A stretch of 64,000 nt of DNA from Terrabacter sp. Root85 (GTDB lineage: Bacteria > Actinomycetota > Actinomycetes > Actinomycetales > Dermatophilaceae). A program made the position numbers and the translations under genes. The stretch lies in NCBI RefSeq assembly GCF_001429185.1, contig NZ_LMIW01000010.1, forward strand, positions 372,001 through 436,000, in the 5' to 3' direction. The notes under the pieces were generated by a model. The model did not search any database. It saw only the letters and a list, made by a program, of their open reading frames with translations, and was not told the origin of the DNA. Shown piece after piece: positions 26,804-35,730 of this stretch (the stretch's first letter is position 1; each line of letters starts with the position of its first letter).

Positions 26804-28165
26804 CTAACCCCGAGTCAGCAGCTGCCGCAGGCGTCCCCGGCCGAGGTGACCGGCGGGGGGACTCCTCAGGTCGGAGGGCGCGGCCGCCTCGCCGGCCGTG
26901 AGACCGGCGACGAGCGCGACGGCCGCCGTGACCAGCCCGGTCAGGGCGAGGGTCGGGCGAGGACCCGCATGGTCGATCACGAAGCCACCGGCGAGCATCC
27001 CGACGGAGACGGTCACGTCGACGAGGATCGACTGGCCGGCGAGGGCCGCTCGCCGGGCGGGGCCGTGGGTCCGGGTCAGCAGAACCTGCATCATCGCGCG
27101 GATGCCCACGACGGTCACGGCGCCGGCGGCGGCCGCGCACACCCCGACGGTGACCGGCGTCGTCCACACCGCCATCGCAGCGAAGGCGAGGCCCTGTCCG
27201 ACCCAGGCGACCGTGGCGAGACGGAGGGGCTGCGCGGACGGCGGGCGCCGCGCGATCGCGAGGGTCATGACGAGCGAGCCGAGGCCGTATGCCGTCAGGG
27301 CCGTCGCGTAGAGGGCGCCCGCCCGCCCGGTCCGCTCCCCCTCGAGGGCCAGCCCGAGAGCGAAGGCGAACCACAGCAGGCAGCTCGTCCCGCGCATGAC
27401 CCAGCCGCGCAGCACGTCGGGGTGGTCCCGGACCGAGGCCAGGATGCCCGGCGCGGGAGCCGGTGCCATGGCGGCCGACAGGGCGTCGGCTCGCACAGTC
27501 GAGCGGCCGGTGGCGACCGGGGTGACCGGGGCGACCGGGGCGACCGGGGCGACCGGGGCGATCGGCACGACGACGCGGCGGACGAGCAGCGCCGACACCA
27601 CGAGGGCGAGACCCTCGACCCAGAGCAGGGCGTGGGTCCAGCCGAGCTGCACCCCGAGCCCGGCCAGTGCCGGCCCGACGACCATGGCGCCTCGGCGCAG
27701 GGCGTCGTCCCACGTGATGACGCGGATCGCGGCGCCGCCACCGACCCGGTCACCGAGGTCACCGAGCACGGCCGTCCGCCCCGGCGAGGCGAGGGCGTCG
27801 GAGACCCCCACCGCGAGGCCGGCGACGGCGAGCATGACGGGGTGCAGCGCGCCGAGGGCGAGAGCAATGGGGACGACGAGGACCGCGCCGGCCTGCCAGA
27901 GGGAGACGAGGGCGAGTCCCCGTCCGTCGCTCAGACACTGGCGCAGGCGGCGGGCCCACCACGGGGACGTGATGACCGGGAGACCGGCGAGACCTCCGAC
28001 GAGCCCCGCCATCGCCGCCGAGTCGAACTCGCGGAGCACGACGAGCGGAAGGGCGATCTGCGTGAAGCGGTAGGCGAGGTGCTCGATGGCGTTGGACAGG
28101 AGCAGGATCCGGATGGGGCGAGTCGGTGGGTGGTCGGCGTTCTCGGTCGTCAGGGTCGCGGTCAC
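26804..28165 (-). CDS. MFS transporter
   Basis: A 453-residue major facilitator protein with about twelve membrane segments. Each half is evident, joined by a central loop with a (PVA)n stretch from a 9-bp tandem repeat. Substrate is unknown. It is divergent from a LysR-type regulator 74 bases away, which probably controls it. Confidence 0.82.
   Translation of the reverse strand: MTATLTTENADHPPTRPIRILLLSNAIEHLAYRFTQIALPLVVLREFDSAAMAGLVGGLAGLPVITSPWWARRLRQCLSDGRGLALVSLWQAGAVLVVPIALALGALHPVMLAVAGLAVGVSDALASPGRTAVLGDLGDRVGGGAAIRVITWDDALRRGAMVVGPALAGLGVQLGWTHALLWVEGLALVVSALLVRRVVVPIAPVAPVAPVAPVTPVATGRSTVRADALSAAMAPAPAPGILASVRDHPDVLRGWVMRGTSCLLWFAFALGLALEGERTGRAGALYATALTAYGLGSLVMTLAIARRPPSAQPLRLATVAWVGQGLAFAAMAVWTTPVTVGVCAAAAGAVTVVGIRAMMQVLLTRTHGPARRAALAGQSILVDVTVSVGMLAGGFVIDHAGPRPTLALTGLVTAAVALVAGLTAGEAAAPSDLRSPPAGHLGRGRLRQLLTRG
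27515..27559. repeat. Five 9-bp in-frame tandem units in an MFS gene
   Basis: GACCGGGGC-type 9-mers repeat five times and encode APVAPVAPV in the interdomain loop; copy changes would only lengthen or shorten the loop. Confidence 0.8.
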
Positions 28166-28224
28166 GGATTCCAGCCTCGGCGCGTGCCGAGCTCGGCGGT
28201 AGAGAGCATGATCTGCGCACTACC

Positions 28225-28241
28225 CATAAGGTGGACTTATG
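28225..28241. promoter_or_regulatory. CATAAG-N5-CTTATG palindrome over the lysR start
   Basis: CATAAGGTGGACTTATG is a 6-bp inverted repeat with a 5-base spacer whose last three bases are the ATG of the LysR-type gene. It lies between divergent genes and could be an autoregulatory binding site. Confidence 0.5.
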
Positions 28242-29123
28242 GACACATTGGTTCAGGTGCCTGATGTCGAGGACCTGACGCTCGTGCTCACCCTGCACCG
28301 AACCCAGTCGCTCGGGGCGGCGGCGCGGGAGCTCCTCGTCAGCCAGCCGGCCGCTTCACAGCGCCTGTCCCGGCTCGAGAGGCGTTGTGGGACAGTCCTC
28401 TTCGCGCGCAGCTCACTCGGCACGACGGCGACCCCGGCGGGTCTCGAGATGGTCCGGCAGGCCGAGCACATCCTCGGTCACCTGCACGGCGTCTTCGCGG
28501 CCGTCCGTTCGTCAGCGGCAGCGCGCACCCTGCGGGTGGGCACGTTCGCCGGCATCTCGGGCTATGCCTTCCCGGCGCTCGACGAGCTCGTCGGCGACGC
28601 CGTGCGGCTCTCGACGGTGGTGCACCATGGCGGCGAGATGATCGAGCTCGTGGCCGAGGGATCGATGGACGCGGCCCTCATCGGGATCGCCGAGCAGGTG
28701 CAGCTGCCACCCCATGTCGTCGCCCACCGTCTCGGCACCGACGAGCTCGTCGCCTTCGTCGCGTCGGGGGTGCAGCCGCCACGGCGCGGCAACCTCCCGT
28801 TCCTCGACCGGGTCGTCACGTACGCCCCCTACGACAACTCCGGCCCGCTCATCGCCGAGCGCATCGCGGCCCTCGGCGGCACGCCCCGACACGCGGCGAC
28901 GGCTCCCGTGGCGCTCGAGATCTCACGCCGACGCGACGGAATCGCCATCGTGCCCTCGAGCGCGGCCCGGATGTCAGGACGTCCCGGCGACCGCGTCATG
29001 GCCTCACGGGTCGACCTCCCGGTGCGCCTGTCGGTCATCGCGCGCGGTGAGCTCGACCCGGTCCTCGCTGCGGCCCTCCCAGCCCTGGCCCGAGCCCTCG
29101 GCCTCCGCCGACGCCCCTCCTGA
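28239..29123 (+). CDS. LysR-family transcriptional regulator
   Basis: A 294-residue LysR-type regulator: N-terminal winged HTH (TLHRTQSLGAAARELLVSQPAASQRLSRLE, about residues 18-48) and a C-terminal periplasmic-binding-like effector domain. It probably regulates the divergent MFS gene and itself. The ATG overlaps a palindrome and has no clear ribosome-binding site, so a short or absent leader is likely. Confidence 0.88.
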   Translation: MDTLVQVPDVEDLTLVLTLHRTQSLGAAARELLVSQPAASQRLSRLERRCGTVLFARSSLGTTATPAGLEMVRQAEHILGHLHGVFAAVRSSAAARTLRVGTFAGISGYAFPALDELVGDAVRLSTVVHHGGEMIELVAEGSMDAALIGIAEQVQLPPHVVAHRLGTDELVAFVASGVQPPRRGNLPFLDRVVTYAPYDNSGPLIAERIAALGGTPRHAATAPVALEISRRRDGIAIVPSSAARMSGRPGDRVMASRVDLPVRLSVIARGELDPVLAAALPALARALGLRRRPS

Positions 29124-29352
29124 CCCCCGCCCCACTCGATCGAGCGCCCGACCCCCTCGAGTCAGCCCCCAACCCCAGTCGAGTGGCCCTGCAGTCACAC
29201 CTGTCACAGCGGTCGGCGCCTCTGCCTGGTCGAGTTGGCCCCGTCGTGGTGCGCGAGGGACGGCGAGGCCACGCGAGTGGGCTCGATGGGGGATGCGCAT
29301 GCTGGCGGGCCGGCTCCGCTGGGAGCGGAGCCGCGCGACTGGGCGGGCTGGG
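29124..29352. repeat. Intergenic region with degenerate CTCGAGTG motifs and a hairpin
   Basis: This 229-bp gap between convergent genes holds degenerate members of the CACTCGAGTGAGCGC family (near 29132, 29155 and 29176). A 10-bp perfect stem, CGGCTCCGCT/AGCGGAGCCG with loop GGG, lies at 29311-29333 and can terminate dnaX or lysR. I see no coding frame. Confidence 0.5.
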
Positions 29353-32040
29353 TCAGTTCTCGAGCTCCTGGACGACCCGACCGCCGAGCACCTTCTCGAT
29401 GACGGAGCGCCCGACGTCCCCGGACTGCTCGATGTCCTCGTCGTCGTCGCTGACCGCCGAGTCGTCGGTGACCGGCTGGCGCGGCTGGTCGTCGTCGGTG
29501 GGGCGAGAGCCTCCGGCGCGCGACCGGGCCTGCGCGAACGACTGCCGGACGGCACTCGCCCCACGCACGGCGGAGTCGGTGGGCACGTCTCCCCCGCCGG
29601 ACGACCCCGCGGCTGCCGGGGCGGTGGCCCCCGCGGCGGGCGCTACCGGCTGACCAGCCGCACCCGACGCCCCGGACGCACCGGAGGCACCGGCCGCCGG
29701 CGACTCCCCGGCGGGCGCGGTGGCCCAGTCGGGGGCGGGCCCGGTCGCCGAGCCCCAGCCGGCGTTGTCCTCGAGCGAGCGGCCGGAGACCGGGCTCAGC
29801 CCGGCATCGGCGAGGGCGGTCGCGCCGCGAGAACCGGTGGCAGACGCGCCGCCTCCTGCGCTCGGGGACGATCCACCGGATCCGCCGGCCCCGCCCGGAG
29901 CGCTGTCTCGGGAGCCGGCGGACTCATGCCCCGCGCCGGGATCACCCCACGACTGGCGGCCTGCGCCGCCATCACCCTGCTGGCCCGATGGCTGACTGAC
30001 GTCCGGACCACCGGGCGCACCCTTGCTGGGCGGGTCCGGGAGCCCGGGCGGGACCACTCCGGGCGGCGGCGCGACGGGGGCCTGCTGCGAGACCGCGTCG
30101 ACGTGGATGCCGTCGACGATGGCGTCGACGCCGAGCTCGTCGATGAGGGCCTGCCGGACGATGTCGGCGTGGTTGCCGGCGCGGAAGGTCTGCGTCAGGC
30201 CGGCCGTCGCGATGCCGAGGGTCAGCTTCTTGCCGTCGAAGGCCGTGACCTGGGCGTTCTGGGACACGAAGGTCCAGGTGATGCGACGCATCGTGAAGAT
30301 GCGACCGAGCACGTTGGGCCAGGCCCGGCGGATGGCATCGGTGTCCATGCCACCGGCAGGAGCGCCGTCGGCCCCGGCGCCAGGGTCGTCGGTGCCGGTG
30401 GACGCTCCGCCCGCCGATTGCGACGCGGGCGCGGACGGCGACGACGCGGACCGGGCCTCGTCGGAGGCACCGGCGAGGTGCTGACCCCCGGTGTGCGACT
30501 GGTCGACGGACGACGGGCCGCCGACGGACTCGTCCGGCGTCATGACCGGCGGGGAGCCGACCTCGGCCCGCGCGGCGTCGACGCGGCCCGCATCACCCGG
30601 ACCCGACGGACCAGCCGTCGCGGCAGCAGCCCCGCCGGGGGTGTCGACGCCGGTGCTGCGACCGCCCCCACCCATGCCACCGGCGGCGTGCGAGGCGCCT
30701 GACCCGCCACCCGACGGTGGCGTGTAGTCGGAGACGGTGCGCGGCGGCGCGGACACGGCCGAGGTCCCGGAGGCCGACGGCCCGGACGGGGCCGTGGCCG
30801 GAGCCGAGGGCGGGGCGGGAGGCGCGCTCATCGGCGCCCCCACGGGCGGGACGTCGGCACGGGCGGCGGTCGGGACCCCGCCCACGTCGAGGCGCCGCTC
30901 GAGACGGTCGAGGCGGGCGGCATACCCCTGCTCGCCGGAGGCGGCCGGGAGGAGGATGCGGGCACAGATGAGCTCGAGCTGGAGCCGGGGCGCGGTGGCA
31001 CCGGTCATCTCGGTCAGGCCGGTGTTGACGATGTCGGCCGCCCGCGACAGCGCGCCCGGGCCGAATGCGGCCTGCTGCACCCGCATGCGCTCGAGCTGGT
31101 CCTCGGGGACGCCGCGCAGCACCTGCGAGACGCCCTCGGGGATGGCCGCGACGATGATGAGGTCGCGCAGCCGTTCGAGGAGGTCCTCGACGAAGCGGCG
31201 CGGGTCGTGGCCCGACTCGATGACCCGGTCGATCTGGCGGAAGGTCGCGGCGCCGTCACCGGCGGCCATCGCGTCGACGGTGCTGTCGAGCAGCTCGCCG
31301 TCGGTGAAGCCGAGCAGCGACACGGCGCCGTCGTAGGTGAGCCCCTCGGGACCCGAGCCCGCGATGAGCTGGTCGAGCACCGACAGCGAGTCACGCACGG
31401 AGCCCCCGCCGGCGCGCGTGACGAAGCTGAGCACGCCCGGCTGCACCGCCACGTGCTCGGACTCGAGCAGCCGCTCCATGTACGTCGACAGCTTGGCCGG
31501 CGGGACGAGGCGGAAGGGGTAGTGGTGCGTGCGCGAGCGGATCGTGCCGATGACCTTCTCGGGCTCGGTCGTCGCGAAGACGAACTTCACGTGCTCCGGC
31601 GGCTCCTCGACGATCTTGAGCAGCGCGTTGAAGCCCTGCGGCGTCACCATGTGCGCCTCGTCGATGATGTAGATCTTGAAGCGGCTCTGCGCCGGGCCGT
31701 AGCTCGCCCGCTCGCGCAGGTCGCGGGCGTCGTCGACACCACCGTGGCTCGCGGCGTCGATCTCGATGACGTCGACCGAGCCGGAGCCGCCGCGCGCGAG
31801 CGCCACGCACGAGTCGCACGTGCCGCACGGGATCGGCGTCGGGCCCTGCTCGCAGTTGAGGCAGCGCGCGAGGATGCGCGCGCTCGTCGTCTTGCCGCAG
31901 CCGCGCGGGCCGCTGAAGAGGTAGGCGTGGTTGACCCGACCCGTGCGCAGCGCCTGCATGAGCGGCTCCGTCACGTGCTCCTGGCCGATGACGTCGGCGA
32001 AGCTCTCGGGCCGGTAGCGGCGGTACAGGGCGGTGGCCAT
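29353..32040 (-). CDS. dnaX: DNA polymerase III subunit gamma/tau
   Basis: An 895-residue clamp-loader subunit. YRRYRPESFADVIGQ is the N-terminal signature, Walker A is GPRGCGKTT at 44-52, and a zinc motif C63-x8-C72-x2-C75-x2-C78 follows. IIDEAHM is Walker B, and SRTHHYPFR is the sensor region. After about residue 390 a Pro/Ala/Ser/Gly-rich, probably disordered linker runs to about 560 before a short folded segment (AWPNVLGRIFTMRR...), then a second low-complexity tail. It loads the beta clamp and couples polymerase to helicase. Upstream frame extensions are discounted in favour of MATALYRRYRP. Confidence 0.96.
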   Translation of the reverse strand: MATALYRRYRPESFADVIGQEHVTEPLMQALRTGRVNHAYLFSGPRGCGKTTSARILARCLNCEQGPTPIPCGTCDSCVALARGGSGSVDVIEIDAASHGGVDDARDLRERASYGPAQSRFKIYIIDEAHMVTPQGFNALLKIVEEPPEHVKFVFATTEPEKVIGTIRSRTHHYPFRLVPPAKLSTYMERLLESEHVAVQPGVLSFVTRAGGGSVRDSLSVLDQLIAGSGPEGLTYDGAVSLLGFTDGELLDSTVDAMAAGDGAATFRQIDRVIESGHDPRRFVEDLLERLRDLIIVAAIPEGVSQVLRGVPEDQLERMRVQQAAFGPGALSRAADIVNTGLTEMTGATAPRLQLELICARILLPAASGEQGYAARLDRLERRLDVGGVPTAARADVPPVGAPMSAPPAPPSAPATAPSGPSASGTSAVSAPPRTVSDYTPPSGGGSGASHAAGGMGGGGRSTGVDTPGGAAAATAGPSGPGDAGRVDAARAEVGSPPVMTPDESVGGPSSVDQSHTGGQHLAGASDEARSASSPSAPASQSAGGASTGTDDPGAGADGAPAGGMDTDAIRRAWPNVLGRIFTMRRITWTFVSQNAQVTAFDGKKLTLGIATAGLTQTFRAGNHADIVRQALIDELGVDAIVDGIHVDAVSQQAPVAPPPGVVPPGLPDPPSKGAPGGPDVSQPSGQQGDGGAGRQSWGDPGAGHESAGSRDSAPGGAGGSGGSSPSAGGGASATGSRGATALADAGLSPVSGRSLEDNAGWGSATGPAPDWATAPAGESPAAGASGASGASGAAGQPVAPAAGATAPAAAGSSGGGDVPTDSAVRGASAVRQSFAQARSRAGGSRPTDDDQPRQPVTDDSAVSDDDEDIEQSGDVGRSVIEKVLGGRVVQELEN

Positions 32041-32249
32041 GCCCGAAACCCTAACCGCCACGACCGACGCCGGGAACGCCGACCGAGCAGCCGGCGGCGG
32101 CGCACCGTGCGGACGGTCGGGACCGTCGAAAGGGTGAACAGCTCCTTACGGACCGCTGGTCGGACGAGCGACTGTCACCGGGTATGCCTAGGGTCGATTC
32201 ACCGGTCCGCGGTGCACGGTGCACCAGCGGCCGACGGAGGAGGTCACCC

Positions 32250-33539
32250 ATGCCCGACCCGACCTGGGACGCCGACACGCTCGTCGCCCGCTACGACGAG
32301 GTGCGAGCCCACACCGAGACGCTCGCCGCCCCGCTGTCCCCCGAGGACCAGACCGTCCAGACGATGCCCGACGTGTCGCCGACGAAGTGGCACCGCGCAC
32401 ACGTCACGTGGTTCTTCGAGACGTTCGTGCTCGCCGACCACGAGCCGTCGTTCAAGCCCTACCAGGACCGCTACTGGTTTCTCTTCAACAGCTACTACGA
32501 AGGCGTCGGGCCCCGCTATGCCCGCGCCGAGCGAGGATTCGTCACCCGCCCGGGCGCCCACGACGTCGGGCTCTACCGCGCCGACGTCGACTCGCGGATG
32601 CGCGACCTCGTCACGACCCTCGACGGCGGTTCGCTCGAGAAGCTCACGTCCACCATCGAGCTCGGCTTCCACCACGAGCAGCAGCACCAGGAGCTGCTCC
32701 TCATGGACATCAAGCACGTCCTGTCGGTCAACCCCCTCCAGCCGACGTACGCCGGCAGCCCCCTCGCGCCGTCGGCTCCCGACCCGTTGGGCTGGGTCGA
32801 CGTCGAGGGCGGCCTCGTCGAGGTGGGTCACCGTGGCGGCGGGTTCAGCTTCGACAACGAGCTGCCGCTGCACCAGCAGTGGCTCGAGCCATACCGCCTC
32901 GCCGACCGCCTCGTCACCAACGGCGAGTGGCTCGAGTTCATGGCCGACCGCGGCTACGAGCGCCACGAGCTCTGGCTCTCCGACGGCTGGGGGAAGGTGC
33001 GCGCCGAGGGCTGGCGGGCGCCCTTCTACTGGTCCGAGGTCGACGGGGTGTGGTTCGAGCACACGCTGAGCGGCACCCGGGCCGTCGACCCGGGGCTCCC
33101 GGTCAGCCACGTCAGCCACTACGAGGCCGACGCGTACGCCACGTGGGCGGGCAAGCGGCTCCCCACCGAGGGCGAGTGGGAGCACGCCGTCGTCGCCGAC
33201 GGCCAGTCCGAGCCGCCGGCCACCGGCGCCAACCTCGCCGACACCGAGACGTTCCACCCGCGCGCGGCCGGCCCGAGCACCGGCCACTTGCGCCAGGTCT
33301 ACGGCGACTGCTGGGAGTGGACGAGCTCGGCCTACCTGGCCTACCCCGGCTACCACGCGCCGGCCGGCGCCATCGGCGAGTACAACGGCAAGTTCATGTC
33401 GGGCCAGATGGTGCTGCGTGGCGGGTGTGCCCTGACCCCGCCCGGTCACGCCCGGGCGACCTACCGCAACTTCTTCCCGCCGGGCTCACGCTGGGCGCTG
33501 TCCGGCGTCCGCCTCGCCGACGGCGGTGAGCGCCGATGA
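32250..33539 (+). CDS. egtB: Ergothioneine sulfoxide synthase EgtB
   Basis: A 429-residue non-haem iron enzyme that joins hercynine to gamma-glutamylcysteine or cysteine with O2. The N-terminal DinB-like domain supplies iron ligands from H48-RAH51 and H142-x3-H146 (HHEQQHQE). The C-terminal formylglycine-generating-type domain has GDCWEWTSSAYL and the terminal TYRNFFPPGSRWALSGVRLA. GGAGGAGG gives the ATG at 32250. It overlaps egtD by 4 bp (ATGA). egtA, egtC and egtE are not adjacent. Confidence 0.96.
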   Translation: MPDPTWDADTLVARYDEVRAHTETLAAPLSPEDQTVQTMPDVSPTKWHRAHVTWFFETFVLADHEPSFKPYQDRYWFLFNSYYEGVGPRYARAERGFVTRPGAHDVGLYRADVDSRMRDLVTTLDGGSLEKLTSTIELGFHHEQQHQELLLMDIKHVLSVNPLQPTYAGSPLAPSAPDPLGWVDVEGGLVEVGHRGGGFSFDNELPLHQQWLEPYRLADRLVTNGEWLEFMADRGYERHELWLSDGWGKVRAEGWRAPFYWSEVDGVWFEHTLSGTRAVDPGLPVSHVSHYEADAYATWAGKRLPTEGEWEHAVVADGQSEPPATGANLADTETFHPRAAGPSTGHLRQVYGDCWEWTSSAYLAYPGYHAPAGAIGEYNGKFMSGQMVLRGGCALTPPGHARATYRNFFPPGSRWALSGVRLADGGERR

Positions 33540-34516
33540 GCGCCCGCGAGCCGGTCGTCACCGTCGCGCTCGACCCCGACTGGGCGTCGGAAGCGCTCGT
33601 CGACGACGTACGCCGTGGGCTCGGGTCGCAGCCGCGCACCCTGCCGCCGAAGTGGCTCTACGACGACGCCGGCTCCGACCTCTTCGACGAGATCACGCGA
33701 CTGCCGGAGTACTACCCGACCGAGCGCGAGCGGGCCATCCTGCGCGACCACGCCGCCGACATCGTGACCGCGTGCGACGCGACGACCGTCGTCGAGCTCG
33801 GCAGCGGCACGAGCGACAAGACCCGCACCCTGCTCGACGCGTTCGCCGCGCGCGGGAGCCTCGAGCGCTTCGTCCCGGTCGACGTGTCCGAGCAGACCCT
33901 GCGGGACGCGGCGACGATGCTCTCGGAGCGCTACCCGTCGCTGCGCGTCGAGGCCCTCGTCGGCGACTTCACGCTGCACCTCGGGCACCTGCCGCGAGGC
34001 GGGCGGCGGCTCGTCGCCTTCCTCGGCGGGACCATCGGCAACTTCTACGTCGAGGAGCGGGCGGCCTTCCTCGGGGCCCTGCACGACAGCCTCGAGCCCG
34101 GTGACTGGTTCCTGCTCGGCACCGACCTCGTCAAGAGCACCGACCGGCTGATCGCCGCCTACGACGACAGCCGCGGAGTCACGGCGAGGTTCGTCACGAA
34201 CTGCCTGCGCGTGCTCAACCGCGAGCTCGGCGCCGACTTCGACATCGAGGCCTTCTCGTACGTCCCGTTCTGGGACCCGCGTCAGGAGCGGATGGACCTC
34301 CGGCTGCGCGCCGACATGCCGCAGCGGGTGAGCATCCCCGGTGCCGACCTGACGTTCGACCTGGCGCACGGCGAGGAGATCCGCGTCGAGATCTCGACGA
34401 AGTTCCGCCGCGAGAGCCTGCGCGACGAGCTGGGCGCGGCCGGCTTCACGGTCGAGCGCACGTGGACCGACGACGACGGCGACTTCGCCCTGACCCTCGC
34501 CCGACGGGACGGCTGA
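33536..34516 (+). CDS. egtD: L-histidine N-alpha-methyltransferase EgtD
   Basis: A 326-residue SAM-dependent enzyme that trimethylates histidine to hercynine, the first step of ergothioneine synthesis. PPKWLYDDAGSDLFDEI, VVELGSGTSDKTR (SAM site), FLGGTIGNF and a C-terminal EISTKFRRESL are all typical of EgtD. It starts within the egtB stop codon, so the two are coupled. Together they are the defining core of the pathway. Confidence 0.96.
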   Translation: MSAREPVVTVALDPDWASEALVDDVRRGLGSQPRTLPPKWLYDDAGSDLFDEITRLPEYYPTERERAILRDHAADIVTACDATTVVELGSGTSDKTRTLLDAFAARGSLERFVPVDVSEQTLRDAATMLSERYPSLRVEALVGDFTLHLGHLPRGGRRLVAFLGGTIGNFYVEERAAFLGALHDSLEPGDWFLLGTDLVKSTDRLIAAYDDSRGVTARFVTNCLRVLNRELGADFDIEAFSYVPFWDPRQERMDLRLRADMPQRVSIPGADLTFDLAHGEEIRVEISTKFRRESLRDELGAAGFTVERTWTDDDGDFALTLARRDG

Positions 34517-34543
34517 CCGGGGCCATCCCGAGGGCGGTGCGGG

Positions 34544-35182
34544 TCAGGCCAGCAGCAGGCCGGTGAGCGCCTCGACCCACCACTGCTCGACCTCGTCGAC
34601 GGACCAGCCGCGCTCGCGCGTCGCGATGTCGAAGGTCTGGATCGAGCACACCGTCGCATAGACGTCCAGGGCCCGGTCCAGCGTGAGTCCGTCGCGCAGC
34701 GCCCCGCTCGGCCACGACGCGAACAGCCTCCGCCGGTTCGCGTCGCCGCGGGCCCGGCCCTGCTCGTACGCCGCGGCGAGCGCGGGCTCGTTGCGCCCAC
34801 CCTCGACCGTGAGCCGCAGGCCGTCCCCACCGCGCTCGAAGAGGCGCCGATCGAACCGGATGAACGCAGCGAGCTGCCCTCTCGGGTCACCCTGCGCCGC
34901 CTCGATCTCGCGGGTGACCTGTTCGACCCCGGCATCCAGCTCACCGCCCTCGACGAGGGAGGTCGCGAGCCCCGCCTTGGTGCCGTAGACCGCATAGACC
35001 GTGGCCTCGGAGACGCCGGCATCCGCCGCGACCGAGCGCACGCTCGTGCCCGCCCACCCCGACTCGACGAAGCGCTGCCGGGCGGCGCGGGCGATGCGTT
35101 GCCTCGTCTGCTCGGCCTGCTCCTCGCGAAGGGAGGAGTGGTAGGCGCGAGGGGAGGGCTCGGAACTCTTCACGGAAACCAC
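34544..35182 (-). CDS. TetR-family transcriptional regulator
   Basis: A 212-residue repressor: N-terminal HTH (RIARAARQRFVESGWAGTSVRSVAADAGVSEATVYAVYGTK split across residues 29-70) and a helical ligand-binding C-terminus. It is divergent from a SnoaL-like/membrane-protein operon, and a near-perfect palindrome lies between, so it probably represses that operon and itself. GTG codons at 35182 and 35173 are both possible starts. Confidence 0.88.
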   Translation of the reverse strand: MVSVKSSEPSPRAYHSSLREEQAEQTRQRIARAARQRFVESGWAGTSVRSVAADAGVSEATVYAVYGTKAGLATSLVEGGELDAGVEQVTREIEAAQGDPRGQLAAFIRFDRRLFERGGDGLRLTVEGGRNEPALAAAYEQGRARGDANRRRLFASWPSGALRDGLTLDRALDVYATVCSIQTFDIATRERGWSVDEVEQWWVEALTGLLLA

Positions 35183-35209
35183 TGTACAGGTCGGCTGAGC
35201 GGTTCTATA

Positions 35210-35232
35210 TTGACTGAGTATTGCTCAATCAA
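35210..35232. promoter_or_regulatory. Candidate TetR operator TTGACTGAG-N5-CTCAATCAA
   Basis: Two 9-base arms are complementary at eight positions around TATTG. The site sits between the divergent TetR and SnoaL-like genes and overlaps an AT-rich TTGACT/TATTG promoter-like stretch. Confidence 0.6.
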
Positions 35233-35262
35233 TCATGAGCAACTCACTCAAAGGAGAGCACC

Positions 35263-35730
35263 ATGAGCACGACCCAGCTGGACCCGTCCGCCACCGAAGC
35301 CGCGCCGCACACCGCCGCCACCGAGCGGTCCGGCGCCGACAGGGCCGCCGCCGACACGGCCGCTGCCGTCCTGCGGCGCCTCGAGTCGGCCTGGAACGCC
35401 GGCGACGGCCAGGGCTTCGGCGCGCCCTATGCCGCGGACGCGGCCTTCGTGAACATCCGCGGCGAGCACCACCGAGGACGCGACGCCATCGCCGGCGGAC
35501 ACGCGGGGATCTTCGCGACCATCTACGCCGGCAGCACGAACCGGATGGAGCTCGTGGACGCACGCCACCTCGCCGACGACGTCATCGTCGCGACGTCGCG
35601 CAACACCCTGGACGTCCCGAGCGGTCCACTGGCCGGCATCCACGCCGCCACCTCGACCTCGGTCCTCGTCCGCGTCGGCGAGACCTGGCAGATCGCCGTC
35701 ACCCACAACACCCTCGAGGCCACGCGATGA
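35263..35730 (+). CDS. SgcJ/EcaC-type SnoaL-like (NTF2-fold) protein
   Basis: A 155-residue NTF2-fold protein of the SgcJ/EcaC group. The core includes VLRRLESAWNAGDGQGFGAPYAADAAFVNIRGEHHRGRDAI in pieces across residues 36-76. Such proteins are often called oxidoreductases but activity is usually untested. AAAGGAGAG is the ribosome-binding site. Its stop overlaps the next gene's ATG (ATGA). Confidence 0.8.
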   Translation: MSTTQLDPSATEAAPHTAATERSGADRAAADTAAAVLRRLESAWNAGDGQGFGAPYAADAAFVNIRGEHHRGRDAIAGGHAGIFATIYAGSTNRMELVDARHLADDVIVATSRNTLDVPSGPLAGIHAATSTSVLVRVGETWQIAVTHNTLEATR

